Assembly: GCA_913057245.1 (NCBI GenBank)
Contig: CAJXNH010000013.1
Span: forward strand, 1-64,000
Reading direction: 5' to 3'
DNA from: an uncultured Phaeodactylibacter sp.
GTDB lineage: Bacteria > Bacteroidota > Bacteroidia > Chitinophagales > Saprospiraceae
Length of the DNA: 64,000 nt
The position numbers and the translations under genes are program-made. Below are positions 52,048-61,363 of the stretch, piece after piece (position 1 is the first letter of the stretch; each line of letters opens with the position of its first letter). Below the pieces are notes generated by a model. The model worked only from the letters and a program-made list of their open reading frames with translations. It was not told the DNA's origin and made no database searches.

Positions 52048-54471
52048 CTATTCAGCAGTTTTGAAGGTGAGTCGGTAAAGGGGCGTTACAGCCGGGTCAT
52101 CGGGACTGTCCAAAAGGTGAAGGCGGTTGTATTGGCCTTCCACCCAGGGTGTAACCATAGGGTCGTAAAAAGCACTGCCTGGGTTGCCGGAAGGGCCGCC
52201 GGGGAATACGCCCCACGCATTAGGCTGCTCACCCAACTCCACCACCATTCGCCAGGAGGGGCCGTGATTGGGCTTAATGGCATTGGGGGCATCGCCGTAG
52301 CCGCCAACATCAAGGTCTGACCTGGAAAAAGCAGGGATCATGGCCATGTGCCCGATGTCAGTAGATTTATGATCCGCCCAGGAAACGGGTGGTTTTTCCA
52401 GAGCCGCTTCCAACCCCAGCAAGACGATATCCATTGCGGTTTCCACATCCGGAGTGGACTGATGGTCAAAAATAGGATGACCGGGCTGAGTGGCCAGCAG
52501 CTCAATGAACCGCCAGTCTTCCGGCTTAAGGACTTCCAGGGAGTCCTCCCATACGGTGAATTCATCAAAAGCTTGTGCGTAAGTGGTTTCAAACCAGTCT
52601 TCAAACAGGCTGGGGGCCTCCGCATCTTTAGTGAAATTATAGTCCCAGTTTCTCAACGTTTTGACCCGTTCGTGCGCTCGTAATTCGGAAGTCGTGCTGT
52701 CGAGCAATTGCAGCAGTACCGGCAGGGCATCCTCCGGCTTCAGGCTGCGGCTGTCCAGTTGGAGGGCTTTCATGTCCTCCACGGTAATGTTTTCCATCTC
52801 CGCCAGGCGACGGTTGATGTAGCGCCCCCGGTAATCATCAAAGCCCCCATTGTAGTAATAGGGGTAATCTGGCGCGGTTGACCGCTGGTTGGCGGAGGAG
52901 ACAAAGCCCCGCTCGGGATTGACGACCCGTGGCAGGTGCTCATGCGGGATAAAGCCTTTCCAGCCTGAAGCCGATCGGCTGCCATCCTGTACGAAACGGC
53001 CTTGTTGGTCTTCCTTAAGCGGCAGTTTACCATTTACAGTTATCGCAATATCATTGGCTTTGCTGGCGAAGACGAAGTTCTGGGCCGGGCTTTCCCACCC
53101 ACGCAGGGCCCTTTGATAGTCTGACAGCCCCTGCCCGCCCATCAGACGCGTGAAAACGCCAAGCGCGTAAAAAGGCTTTTCCGCCGGCTCATCGTGGGCC
53201 AGCCAGCGCATCGCCATGTCATGATTGGGATGTTCCGGGTCATCGTAGGTGACCGGTCCCCAGATGGTGTAGCGGACAGTATCTCTGACCGGCTCATCTC
53301 TGCCTTTCACCTGAATGACTTCCACGACTTCCCGCACGGGCTTTTCCTCCCCATCAATTCGGTATGCTGTTTTCTCCGGGTTCGACCAGTCGATCCGGTA
53401 CCAGTCGAGCACATCGTGCCCTACATTCGTGACGCCCCAGGCCATGTTTTTATTGAACCCGATAATGATGCCTGGTACGCCCGGAAAGGAAACGCCGTAA
53501 GCATTGTACTCCGGCGTCTGCATTTGCACTTCGTACCACACAGCAGGCAGGCGGAGTTGCAAGTGAGGGTCATTACATAAAATTGGTGCACCGTTAGCGG
53601 TTTTCTCAGCACTTACCGCCCAGTTATTGCTACCGATGAATGGGGAGGGGAGCTCGAAGGGCGTATGGGTGGCACCGCTGCTCAGCATGCTATCACCGGT
53701 TGCTGAAGGCATAAGGGGTACCGGATTGAAGCCCCATTGAACCGCACCCGGAATGATGGGCGATTGTTTTGGGTTATGTTCGGGGTAAAGCACCTGGAAG
53801 AGGCTGTCACCTAGTAATGAACGGGCATTGGTGGCGGGGATATCCTCATGCCGGCTGCACAGGGCCTCCGACATGGATTTGTAAAAGGCAGCGATATGCA
53901 GGGGTGTCCAGGGCTCTGGTGCATACCCCAACAGCTTAAATTCTATGGGGTAATCGGCAGGGCTGAGGCTACTGATGTAGGCGTTGGCCCCTTCGCAATA
54001 CGCATTGATTAGGTTGGTTTCCTCAGGAGAGGACATCCACTTTTTCAGGGCATTTTCTGCGCCCCACAGCAGCCCCTTGCGCCTTTGCAGGCGGTCGCGT
54101 TCCAGAGTGTGCTCCCCCATGACTTCAGAAAGGCGCCCAATGGTTGCCCGTACCGAAATATCCATCTGCCAGAGCCGGTCGCGGGCATGGATGTAGCCCT
54201 GTATGAAAGCGGCATCTTCATTGCTTTGCGCAAAAATGTGGGGCACGCCCCGCTCGTCGAACAGGACTTCGCTTTGATCGGAAAGCTGGGGGAATGCCAA
54301 CTCTTCGTCCGGGAATTTGTCGGTCCGTTCGGCATTTTGCCAAAAGCCGGTAAAAGGGCTCAGGAATGGGCCCATAGCGGGCAGGGGAGAGCCCAGGGGC
54401 TGGTGCAAACTGGCCAGTACCGTCAGGCCGGCGGTCAGCAGCAGGGCAAAGAAAAACCTTATCTGTCGCAT
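52048..54471 (-). CDS. Penicillin acylase-family Ntn hydrolase
   Basis: 807 residues. A signal peptide (about 1-22) is followed by the alpha chain (VLFDERGVPHIFAQSNEDAAFIQGYIHARDRLWQM). The spacer ends at PFIG, and S281 in SNNWAVSAEKTANG is the N-terminal nucleophile of the beta chain after self-cleavage. Further blocks are ILCNDPHLQL, SFPGVPGIIIGFNKNMAWG and FGPTYDDPEHPNHD-like WGPVTYDDPEHP. It probably cleaves an acyl group from an amide in the periplasm, as in acyl-homoserine-lactone or penicillin acylases; the substrate is inference. A 116-residue membrane protein gene follows by 2 bases. Confidence 0.9.
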   Translation of the reverse strand: MRQIRFFFALLLTAGLTVLASLHQPLGSPLPAMGPFLSPFTGFWQNAERTDKFPDEELAFPQLSDQSEVLFDERGVPHIFAQSNEDAAFIQGYIHARDRLWQMDISVRATIGRLSEVMGEHTLERDRLQRRKGLLWGAENALKKWMSSPEETNLINAYCEGANAYISSLSPADYPIEFKLLGYAPEPWTPLHIAAFYKSMSEALCSRHEDIPATNARSLLGDSLFQVLYPEHNPKQSPIIPGAVQWGFNPVPLMPSATGDSMLSSGATHTPFELPSPFIGSNNWAVSAEKTANGAPILCNDPHLQLRLPAVWYEVQMQTPEYNAYGVSFPGVPGIIIGFNKNMAWGVTNVGHDVLDWYRIDWSNPEKTAYRIDGEEKPVREVVEVIQVKGRDEPVRDTVRYTIWGPVTYDDPEHPNHDMAMRWLAHDEPAEKPFYALGVFTRLMGGQGLSDYQRALRGWESPAQNFVFASKANDIAITVNGKLPLKEDQQGRFVQDGSRSASGWKGFIPHEHLPRVVNPERGFVSSANQRSTAPDYPYYYNGGFDDYRGRYINRRLAEMENITVEDMKALQLDSRSLKPEDALPVLLQLLDSTTSELRAHERVKTLRNWDYNFTKDAEAPSLFEDWFETTYAQAFDEFTVWEDSLEVLKPEDWRFIELLATQPGHPIFDHQSTPDVETAMDIVLLGLEAALEKPPVSWADHKSTDIGHMAMIPAFSRSDLDVGGYGDAPNAIKPNHGPSWRMVVELGEQPNAWGVFPGGPSGNPGSAFYDPMVTPWVEGQYNRLHLLDSPDDPAVTPLYRLTFKTAE

Positions 54472-54504
54472 GTTGTTAGTTAGGGCAATTTAAAAAAGAA
54501 AGAT

Positions 54505-55062
54505 ATGAAAACTTCCTGGGCTGTAATGGGCCTTTTTTTGATTTGTACAGCCTGTGGCCCCGATTCCACTGAGCGTCAGAAGGGTACAGGGGACCGCCGG
54601 TTCCGCACGACACCGCCCTCTTTGCTGTATTTTAAAAATATGAGAAGCACACAGTATACCGTAGAGGAACAGCCCAGGAGCCGCATTGAGCTGTACCGGC
54701 TCAGTAAATTTGAAACCACTGCCAGGCGGCCGGTCATCTATCCGGTCATCGCCAACAACTGGCTGGAGGATGAGGCCTACCTTTTCCTACAGCCCAACGA
54801 CTGGGAAGCGGGCTTCCTGTCGCCTTTGACGCTATCTCAAGATACCAGCTGGTCTTCTGAAACCTTGCAACTGCAACCGCCGACCCCGGTGCAGCAATAT
54901 GAACTGGGGCTGCGCCTTTACGAAAGCCTGAAGCAGGGCGAGGCCTGGTATGCCGCTGCTGCGGATTCTAGCTTCGCCCCGCTTTTTGAGGATGGAGACG
55001 AGCGGTCCTACTTTTTAATGACGGTTCGGGACTACCTCAAACTTACCGACAACGACGATTAG
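54505..55062 (+). CDS. Lipoprotein of unknown function
   Basis: 185 residues. Signal and lipobox in MGLFLICTAC, cysteine at 17. The mature part is polar with YPVIANNWLEDEAYLFLQ and DWEAGFLSPLTLSQD. I do not recognise the family. It is divergent from the penicillin acylase gene and overlaps the yaaA end by 4 bases, tail to tail. Confidence 0.65.
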   Translation: MKTSWAVMGLFLICTACGPDSTERQKGTGDRRFRTTPPSLLYFKNMRSTQYTVEEQPRSRIELYRLSKFETTARRPVIYPVIANNWLEDEAYLFLQPNDWEAGFLSPLTLSQDTSWSSETLQLQPPTPVQQYELGLRLYESLKQGEAWYAAAADSSFAPLFEDGDERSYFLMTVRDYLKLTDNDD

Positions 55063-55829
55063 CTTTCACGGGTAAACACAAAATGCTGATCTGTTGAAAG
55101 TTCTGCATTAAAGGCATAGCCGTCCATATCAAAAGCTTTGAGGCCTTCCGGGGTAGTGATCCGGTTTTTAACCGCATATCGTGCCATCATTCCACGCGCC
55201 TTCTTGGCGTAAAAGGCAATGATCTTATACTTTCCGTCCCGGTGTTCCTTGAAGTCAATATGGTACAGCTTGCCAGCCAGGTTTTTAGGCTTCACGGCAG
55301 AGAAGTACTCCTTGGAAGCCAGGTTGACGACGCTTTTGTCCTGGCCGTTGGCGTTCAGGTCGGCGTTGAGGAGCTCAGTGATGCGGTTACCCCAGTATTC
55401 ATACAGGTTTTTGCCGCGTTCGTTTTGGAGCTTAGTGCCCATTTCAAGGCGGTAAGGCTGCATCAGGTCCAACGGGCGGAGCACGCCGTAAAGCCCGGAG
55501 AGGATACGTATCTGTGTCTGCGCAAATTTCAGGTCGTCTTCTGAAAAGTCTTCAGCGCCCAGCCCAACGTATACATCGCCCTTGAAAGCTAAAACAGATT
55601 GCTTGGCATTATTGAGGTCAAAGGGGACCTCGAAGTCCTGATAGCGCTCCCGGTTAACAGTGGCGAGGTCTTCGCTGATTTTCATGAGGTCCATGAGCTC
55701 TGATTCTGATTTGTCCTTCAGGATATCGATCAGAGGTTGGCTGTCACTCAGCAGCCGGGGCTGATCGTGCAAGTCTGTTGCAGGCTCAGTGTAATCAAGT
55801 GTCTTAGCTGGTGAAAGTAGTAAAAGCAT
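55059..55829 (-). CDS. yaaA: Peroxide stress protein YaaA
   Basis: 256 residues from the ATG at 55829 (MLLLLSPAKTLDY); a longer frame to 55892 adds 21 non-family residues. Blocks LLLLSPAKTLD, LAFKGDVYVGLGA, SGLYGVLRPLDLMQPYRLEMGT and GMMARYAVKNRI are diagnostic of YaaA/DUF328. YaaA lowers free iron and protects DNA during hydrogen peroxide stress (known in E. coli). Its upstream region has repeated GTCACAAA sites. Confidence 0.93.
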   Translation of the reverse strand: MLLLLSPAKTLDYTEPATDLHDQPRLLSDSQPLIDILKDKSESELMDLMKISEDLATVNRERYQDFEVPFDLNNAKQSVLAFKGDVYVGLGAEDFSEDDLKFAQTQIRILSGLYGVLRPLDLMQPYRLEMGTKLQNERGKNLYEYWGNRITELLNADLNANGQDKSVVNLASKEYFSAVKPKNLAGKLYHIDFKEHRDGKYKIIAFYAKKARGMMARYAVKNRITTPEGLKAFDMDGYAFNAELSTDQHFVFTRES

Positions 55830-55843
55830 GTCTGTGTTTTTTA

Positions 55844-56026
55844 TGTCACAAAGTGATTGGTTTTTGTTTCGATTTCTGGAGTTTAGCTGCAAAACGAGTT
55901 AAATGAAAAAAATGTGACACTGTAAATACTTACTTAAACAGTGCAAATTCGTCACAAAAAAAAGCCGGCAGTTGTTGTTTTTTTGTGTATATTGCACGTT
56001 ATAAAGTTCGTGTATGATGTCACAAA
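55844..56026. promoter_or_regulatory. Four GTCACA/TGTGAC half-sites between yaaA and an RNA-like promoter
   Basis: TGTCACAAA (55844-55852), TGTGACA (55913-55919), CGTCACAAA (55950-55958) and TGTCACAAA (56018-56026). These resemble Crp/Fnr-type half-sites (TGTGA/TCACA). They could bind one regulator controlling yaaA and the small RNA. Crp/Fnr identity is inference from the core only. Confidence 0.4.
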
Positions 56027-56040
56027 ACGAAATATATTAA

Positions 56041-56072
56041 TTTGGCTATTATTATAATTCATTCTATGTTTG
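56041..56072 (+). promoter_or_regulatory. Near-consensus promoter of a short RNA
   Basis: TTTG (56041-56044), 20 bases, TATGTTTG (56065-56072). The downstream transcript ends at a terminator 82 bases later. Confidence 0.6.
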
Positions 56073-56078
56073 TACCAC

Positions 56079-56154
56079 GCACTTAAGAAGTAGTTTTTGT
56101 GTTTATTTGTTTGGGTTAGAGGCCCTTACTTCATTGCAAGTAAGGGTTTTTTTT
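56079..56154 (+). ncRNA. Candidate small RNA (about 76 nt)
   Basis: Promoter 56041-56072 predicts a start near 56079, and a terminator stem CCCTTACTT/AAGTAAGGG (56123-56131 with 56138-56146) followed by eight T's ends it. There is no reading frame longer than a few codons and no downstream plus-strand gene for 900 bases, so it is not a leader. Target and role are unknown; its promoter shares the GTCACA array with yaaA. Confidence 0.5.
56123..56154 (+). terminator. Intrinsic terminator of the small RNA
   Basis: 9-bp perfect stem with a CATTGC loop and TTTTTTTT. Confidence 0.8.
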
Positions 56155-56251
56155 GTCTCTGTATCAGATTATAACAAGATAACTCTAAGCCGTAAAAAAG
56201 GTTTTCTTACATGGAGCTTCCCCATTTGCCTGGGGGACTTTGGAATCAAAT

Positions 56252-56291
56252 AAAAAGCCCCGGATCAAAGCGTAATGATCCGGGGCTTTTT
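56252..56291. terminator. Perfect 16-bp terminator hairpin
   Basis: AAAAAGCCCCGGATCA pairs exactly with TGATCCGGGGCTTTTT around an 8-base loop. It ends the DUF1573 gene on the minus strand and is functional in both directions. Confidence 0.85.
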
Positions 56292-56313
56292 ATTTATTAA
56301 ATCAGGCGAGGTT

Positions 56314-56790
56314 CTACTGATTGTTGAACATATTGCCTTCGTTAGTGGGAAGCCCGGCAGGTTCCTCCGGCTTTTTAGTTACTTCCCCTTTGATCGTCAG
56401 CATTTGCTTTTCATCACCGGCGTTAGTCGTCAGGGTTACGCGCTTGGTAAACTTACCGAGGCGGTTCGTGTCGTAGCGAACTTTAATTTCGCTGGTTTCG
56501 CCTGGCGCAATTGGCTCCTTTGGGTATGTAGGCACGGTACAGCCACAGCTGCCCTTGGCATGCGTGATGATCAGAGGCTCTGTGCCCGTGTTGGTAAACT
56601 TGAATACACGGTAAGGGTCAGATCCCTGCTCAATCGTACCGTAGTCTACAGTTTCAGTTTCAAAAGACATCTGAGGACCTTCTGCAGCTTCTTCGGCAGC
56701 AACCGGAGTGGCAGCAGCATCGTTCTGACTGAAGCTTACAGTAGCTACCAGGGCCAGCAGCGCTAATACGGAAAATACTTTCTTCATCAC
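56314..56790 (-). CDS. DUF1573-family secreted protein
   Basis: 158 residues. Signal peptide (about 1-21, ending VSFS), a Glu/Ala-rich linker, then the DUF1573 immunoglobulin-like domain (about 40-140): FETETVDYGTIEQGSDPYRV, HAKGSCGCTVPTYPKEPIAPG, NAGDEKQMLTIKGEV. The CGCT pair is typical. Function is unknown; the family is widespread in Bacteroidota envelopes. The strong terminator follows its stop by 22 bases. Confidence 0.88.
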   Translation of the reverse strand: MMKKVFSVLALLALVATVSFSQNDAAATPVAAEEAAEGPQMSFETETVDYGTIEQGSDPYRVFKFTNTGTEPLIITHAKGSCGCTVPTYPKEPIAPGETSEIKVRYDTNRLGKFTKRVTLTTNAGDEKQMLTIKGEVTKKPEEPAGLPTNEGNMFNNQ

Positions 56791-56834
56791 GTTATTCTTT
56801 TTTTTGATAGATCACAAATAAATTGGATGTGACC

Positions 56835-56842
56835 CAAAAATA
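56835..56842 (-). promoter_or_regulatory. -7 element of the DUF1573 gene
   Basis: Minus-strand TATTTTTG, an exact TAnnTTTG, 45 bases before the ATG. The best TTG is only 13 bases upstream, so the -33 part is doubtful. Confidence 0.35.
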
Positions 56843-57087
56843 CGGTTAATGCTACCAATATAAAAGCTGAACGGCTTACATTATGGTTAATGAGTTGTTA
56901 ATCCATCCTTTAACAAGCGGTGTGGGCCAGTTCCGGAGCCGAACAAATGCAGGCTTTCTTTGTCTATTTTAGTAGGGTTTGTGCCAAATTTTTTGTATAT
57001 TAGCAAAGCTAAAACCAAGTCCTTTGAAATTAAATTTTGCAAAAGCGCAAGATTAACCAAATTATAACCAGTATAACTGATAAAAGT

Positions 57088-59493
57088 ATGCTAGACCATT
57101 CTTTCACCCGTGAATCTGCAAATTCAGAAGACGGGCCATCCAGAGCATCAATTATCAAAGATTTTGAAATTTGCTGTATCAGCCGGGAAGCCAGCTTGTT
57201 AGCCCGCAAGGAAGTGCTGACCGGAAAAGCCAAGTTCGGGATTACCGGCGATGGCAAAGAGGTGCCTCAGGTGGCTATGGCCAAAGCGTTCCGCAAAGGC
57301 GACTGGCGCAGCGGGTATTACCGCGACCAGACCTTTATGTTCGCCCTTGGCCTGGCAACGGTGGAAGACTTCTTCGCCCAGCTCTACGCCGATCCTGAAA
57401 ATGACCCCTTCTCTGGCGGGCGTCAGATGAATGGCCACTTCGCTACCCCTACCATCGATGACGAGGGCGAATGGCTCGACTTGCTCAATCATTATAATGT
57501 TAGCGCGGATATCTCCAGCACTGCCGGGCAAATGGCTCGTGCGCTTGGGCTTGCCCTGGCTTCAAAACATTACCGGGTAAATGCAGAGGTCCTTAAAGGA
57601 AGCGACTTCTCTCAGAACGGAAAAGAAATCAGCTTTGTAACTATTGGTGATGCTTCAACCTCCGAGGGAATCTTTTGGGAAACCGTCAATGCGGCTGCGG
57701 TACAGCAGGTACCGCTTGCGATATCAGTTTGGGATGACGGATACGGTATTTCCGTGCCAATCGAGTACCAAACGGCTAAAGCAAGCATCTCCAGGGCACT
57801 TCAGGGCTTCCAAACCGAAGGTGATGATACCGGCCTGGATATCTATGTGGTCAAAGCCGGTAATTATCCGGAACTGGTGGAAACCTACATGAAAGGTATC
57901 GCCAAAATGCGGGAGACCCACCGCCCGGCGCTGTTCCATATCACAGAAGTCACTCAGCCACAGGGGCACTCCACTTCTGGTTCTCACGAACGCTACAAGT
58001 CAAAGGAGCGCCTACAGTGGGAAAAAGACCACGACCCCATTCTGCTGATGGAGCGGTGGATGATCAAGGAAGGCATCTTCACAGAAGAGGAGGCGAAGAA
58101 AACCCGCAAGGATGCCAAAGCTTATGCTAAGGAGTGCCGCGACAAGGCCTGGAAAGCGGCGAACGCGCCAACCAAAAAGCGATTAAAGGACCTCAAAGCC
58201 GTCTTCGATCAAATTCCGGCGGATCATGGCCCCTGTGACGAATTGAAACAGGAGCTTGATCGCCTCATGCACCCGGTAGATGGGGAAGTCACCCAAGTTG
58301 CCCGCCGCATGCTTTACCAGATTATGGGTGCCGGGCTGGAGGTGGAAGCCGAACTTCGCAATTGGATTGAGCAATCTTATCAGCTGGCCCACAAGCATTA
58401 TCATGCGCATTTGCATAGCAATTCGCCTCAGGCTGCGCTGAATGTACCGGTGGTGCACAAAGCGTTCTCTGATGAATCGGAAGTGAAAAATGGCTACGAA
58501 GTTCTCAATACTTTTTTCGATAAAAAGCTGGAGCAGTATCCGGAACTCTGTGCCTTTGGTGAAGATGTAGGTGATATCGGCGATGTAAATCAGGGCTTTG
58601 CAGGCATGCAGCAAAAATATGGCGAAGGCCGGGTCTTCGATACCGGTATCCGGGAATGGACCATCATGGGGCAGGCGATTGGTATGGCGATGCGTGGCCT
58701 ACGCCCCATTGCAGAGATTCAGTACCTCGATTACCTGATTTACGGGCTGGAGCCACTCATGGATGACCTGGCAACGGTACGCTGGCGCAGCAACGGTCAA
58801 CAGAAAGCGCCGGCGATCATCCGTACCCGCGGGCACCGGCTGGAGGGTATCTGGCACGCTGGTTCGCCTATGGGTATGATTTTGAATGCCCTGCGTGGGA
58901 TGTACGTGATTGTGCCCCGTGATATGGTACAGGCGGCAGGCTTCTACAACACCATTCTGCAGTCCGATGACCCCGCTCTGATCGTAGAGTGCCTCAATGG
59001 TTACCGCCTCAAAGAGCGCGTGCCGGATAATCTCGGCGAATACACCATTCCTTTGGGGGTACCCGAAGTGTTGCATGAAGGCCGGGATGTGACGCTGGTC
59101 ACTTACGGCTCCTGCGTTCGCGTAGCACAGGCAGGGGTACAGTTGCTGGAACAGCAGGGCATTTCTGTAGAGTTGATCGATGCGCAGACCCTGCTGCCTT
59201 TTGATCTCGAGCACATTATCCTGGAATCCCTGAAAAAGACCAACCGCATTATTTTTATGGATGAGGATGTGCCCGGTGGCGCTACGGCATTCATGATGCG
59301 GGAGGTGTTGGAAGTGCAGGGCGGCTATCGATATCTTGACTCTGATCCGGTTACGCTTACCGCGCGTGCGCACCGCCCGCCCTACGGTTCCAATGGGGAT
59401 TACTACACCAAGCCAAGCCCTGAGGATGTCTTCGAGCAGGTTTATAAAATGATGCATGAGGTGAACCCGGGCCGTTTTCCGGGAAAGTTGTAA
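57088..59493 (+). CDS. Fused alpha-beta E1 subunit of a 2-oxoacid dehydrogenase
   Basis: 801 residues from the ATG at 57088 (MLDHSFTRES); the longer frame from 57037 adds 17 residues. The E1 alpha part (about 25-440) has the thiamine diphosphate site GDASTSEGIFWETVNAAAVQ and DWRSGYYRDQTFMF. The beta part (about 490-800) has FGEDVGDIGDVNQGF, DTGIREWTIMGQAIGMAMRG and HRLEGIWHAGSP. The fusion is common in Bacteroidota branched-chain or 2-oxoisovalerate dehydrogenase-like enzymes; substrate choice is inference. It decarboxylates a 2-oxoacid and passes the acyl group to the lipoyl E2. Confidence 0.9.
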   Translation: MLDHSFTRESANSEDGPSRASIIKDFEICCISREASLLARKEVLTGKAKFGITGDGKEVPQVAMAKAFRKGDWRSGYYRDQTFMFALGLATVEDFFAQLYADPENDPFSGGRQMNGHFATPTIDDEGEWLDLLNHYNVSADISSTAGQMARALGLALASKHYRVNAEVLKGSDFSQNGKEISFVTIGDASTSEGIFWETVNAAAVQQVPLAISVWDDGYGISVPIEYQTAKASISRALQGFQTEGDDTGLDIYVVKAGNYPELVETYMKGIAKMRETHRPALFHITEVTQPQGHSTSGSHERYKSKERLQWEKDHDPILLMERWMIKEGIFTEEEAKKTRKDAKAYAKECRDKAWKAANAPTKKRLKDLKAVFDQIPADHGPCDELKQELDRLMHPVDGEVTQVARRMLYQIMGAGLEVEAELRNWIEQSYQLAHKHYHAHLHSNSPQAALNVPVVHKAFSDESEVKNGYEVLNTFFDKKLEQYPELCAFGEDVGDIGDVNQGFAGMQQKYGEGRVFDTGIREWTIMGQAIGMAMRGLRPIAEIQYLDYLIYGLEPLMDDLATVRWRSNGQQKAPAIIRTRGHRLEGIWHAGSPMGMILNALRGMYVIVPRDMVQAAGFYNTILQSDDPALIVECLNGYRLKERVPDNLGEYTIPLGVPEVLHEGRDVTLVTYGSCVRVAQAGVQLLEQQGISVELIDAQTLLPFDLEHIILESLKKTNRIIFMDEDVPGGATAFMMREVLEVQGGYRYLDSDPVTLTARAHRPPYGSNGDYYTKPSPEDVFEQVYKMMHEVNPGRFPGKL

Positions 59494-59515
59494 TGCACCT
59501 CAATGGCAAAAGCAT

Positions 59516-59560
59516 AATGCCCAGGTTCCGGGATTTAACCGGAGCCCGGGCATTTTTTTT
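59516..59560 (+). terminator. Intrinsic terminator after the E1 gene
   Basis: AATGCCC (59516-59522) pairs with GGGCATT (59548-59554), with a short inner GGTT/AACC pairing, then TTTTTTTT. Confidence 0.8.
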
Positions 59561-59576
59561 AACCTGAAGTATTTTC

Positions 59577-61295
59577 TCAATACCCCCGCGCATCATCATC
59601 CGGGTTACGGAAATCGCCCACCGCATGGAGCGTCCCGTCCTTGTCTTTTAGGATGGCTTTGATCACCGCCATGCGCTCAATTTCGCGGAAGGTATGCCCC
59701 ATGGCCTTTAGCTCCGCCATCGTACTGTCGGGCAGAGCGCCACGCTCCACAAGGATTTCATCAGGCAGCCATTGATGGTGGAAACGGCCCGCATTGACCG
59801 CCTCCTCTAAGGACATTCCAAAGTCAGTAACATTGGTGATGACCTGAAATACAGCCGTAATGATGGTGGAGCCGCCCGGCGCACCCAATACCATATACAA
59901 TTGTCCGTCCCGCTCAACAATAGTGGGTGTCATAGAGCTCAGCATCCGCTTTTGAGGAGCAATAGCATTGGCTTCAGCCCCCACGAGCCCAAACTGATTG
60001 GGTACGCCGGGTTTGGCGCTGAAGTCGTCCATCTCGTTGTTGAGGAAGAAGCCACCGCCCCGCACCCATACCTTGGAGCCAAAGTTGGAATTAAGCGTTG
60101 TGGTGATGGCCACCGCCTGGCCTTCAGCATCTACAACGGAGGTATGGGTCGTTTCAAAACTTTCCTTGAGCAATTTGAAATCTCCGGCAATGATATTGTC
60201 GCTTGGCGTGGCCCGGTTGAGGTCGAAGTTGGCCATCTGCCGGTCGAGGTAAGCCCGGCTCATTAGGGAGTCCATAGGCACATCGTAGAAGTCGGTGTCA
60301 CCCAGGTGGGCTGCCCGGTCAGCGAAGGCCCGGCGCTCGGCTTCTACCATCAGGTGGACGGCTTCAGCGCTGTGAAAGGGCTTTTCATGCAGGTCAAAGG
60401 GTTCCACCATATTTAACATTTGCGAAAGCGCCACCCCACCGCTGGAAGCCGGGGGCATGCTGATAACAGTATAGCCCCGGTAATTAGTACGGGTGGGCGT
60501 ACGCCAGGCGGGTTCATAGCCCTGAAGGTCCTCCAGGGTGAAGATGCCGTTGCGGGACTGGGATTCCGCTACCATAGCCTCTGCTACCGGGCCTTCGTAG
60601 AATCCCCGGGCGCCCAGTTGCTGAATCTTGCGCAGGGTGCGGGCGAGAACCGGTTGCCGGAGGACGTACCAGGCTTCGAAAGTATCGCGGATGAAAGGGT
60701 TTGGCCCTTCGTTGTAGGTCCGGAAAGCCTCCTGGAAGCTATGGAGTCGCTCGGCTTCGGCGGGGGAGATGGGGTAGCCTTCTTCAGCCAGGCGGATGGC
60801 AGGTTCCAGCAGCGCCTCCCAGTCTTGCAGCGAACTATACTTTTTAAAGGCGGCTTCCATACCCGCTACCGTGCCAGGAATGCCCGCAGCCAGAGCATCA
60901 TTGCGGCTCAGCCCTTCGACCACCTGTCCGGTGCTGTCGAGGTACATGTCTCGCTGAGCAGCCAGGGGCGCTCGTTCCCGGTAGTCAAGCGCATCCGTGG
61001 TGCCATCGGGCTGCCGGAGTACCATGAAGCCACCTCCGCCCAGGTTGCCTGCCCTAGGGTAGGCCACTGCCATCGCAAACTGCACGGCGATGGCCGCATC
61101 TACTGCATTTCCACCTTTCTTGAGGATATCAATGCCGACCTGCGTGGTGAGTGGGTGTGGAGATACCACGGCGGCTTCATTTGCCAGGGCCGTTTTTTGG
61201 GCAGCGTAGGGAGGAGCCTTGGTTTCAGAGCGGTTGCAGCTCCACAGCAGGACCAGAAAAAACAGTAGAAAAGTGTGGTTTTTCATTTTTGGCAC
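59577..61295 (-). CDS. ggt: Gamma-glutamyltransferase
   Basis: 572 residues. Lipoprotein signal with lipobox LLWSC at 16-20, so it is anchored in the envelope rather than free in the periplasm. The self-cleavage and nucleophile site is TTHTSVVD (Thr382). Other blocks are GGNAVDAAIAVQFAMAV, AGNLGGGGFMV, SSGGVALSQMLNMVE, and GAPGGSTIITAVFQ. It hydrolyses or transfers the gamma-glutamyl group of glutathione-like substrates. No missing residues. Convergent with the E1 gene. Confidence 0.94.
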   Translation of the reverse strand: MPKMKNHTFLLFFLVLLWSCNRSETKAPPYAAQKTALANEAAVVSPHPLTTQVGIDILKKGGNAVDAAIAVQFAMAVAYPRAGNLGGGGFMVLRQPDGTTDALDYRERAPLAAQRDMYLDSTGQVVEGLSRNDALAAGIPGTVAGMEAAFKKYSSLQDWEALLEPAIRLAEEGYPISPAEAERLHSFQEAFRTYNEGPNPFIRDTFEAWYVLRQPVLARTLRKIQQLGARGFYEGPVAEAMVAESQSRNGIFTLEDLQGYEPAWRTPTRTNYRGYTVISMPPASSGGVALSQMLNMVEPFDLHEKPFHSAEAVHLMVEAERRAFADRAAHLGDTDFYDVPMDSLMSRAYLDRQMANFDLNRATPSDNIIAGDFKLLKESFETTHTSVVDAEGQAVAITTTLNSNFGSKVWVRGGGFFLNNEMDDFSAKPGVPNQFGLVGAEANAIAPQKRMLSSMTPTIVERDGQLYMVLGAPGGSTIITAVFQVITNVTDFGMSLEEAVNAGRFHHQWLPDEILVERGALPDSTMAELKAMGHTFREIERMAVIKAILKDKDGTLHAVGDFRNPDDDARGY

Positions 61296-61363
61296 GGTTG
61301 TTGGTATTAGTTAGATGTCATTGAAAAACGAAACTACATCAAAATACTAAAACACCGGAATAT

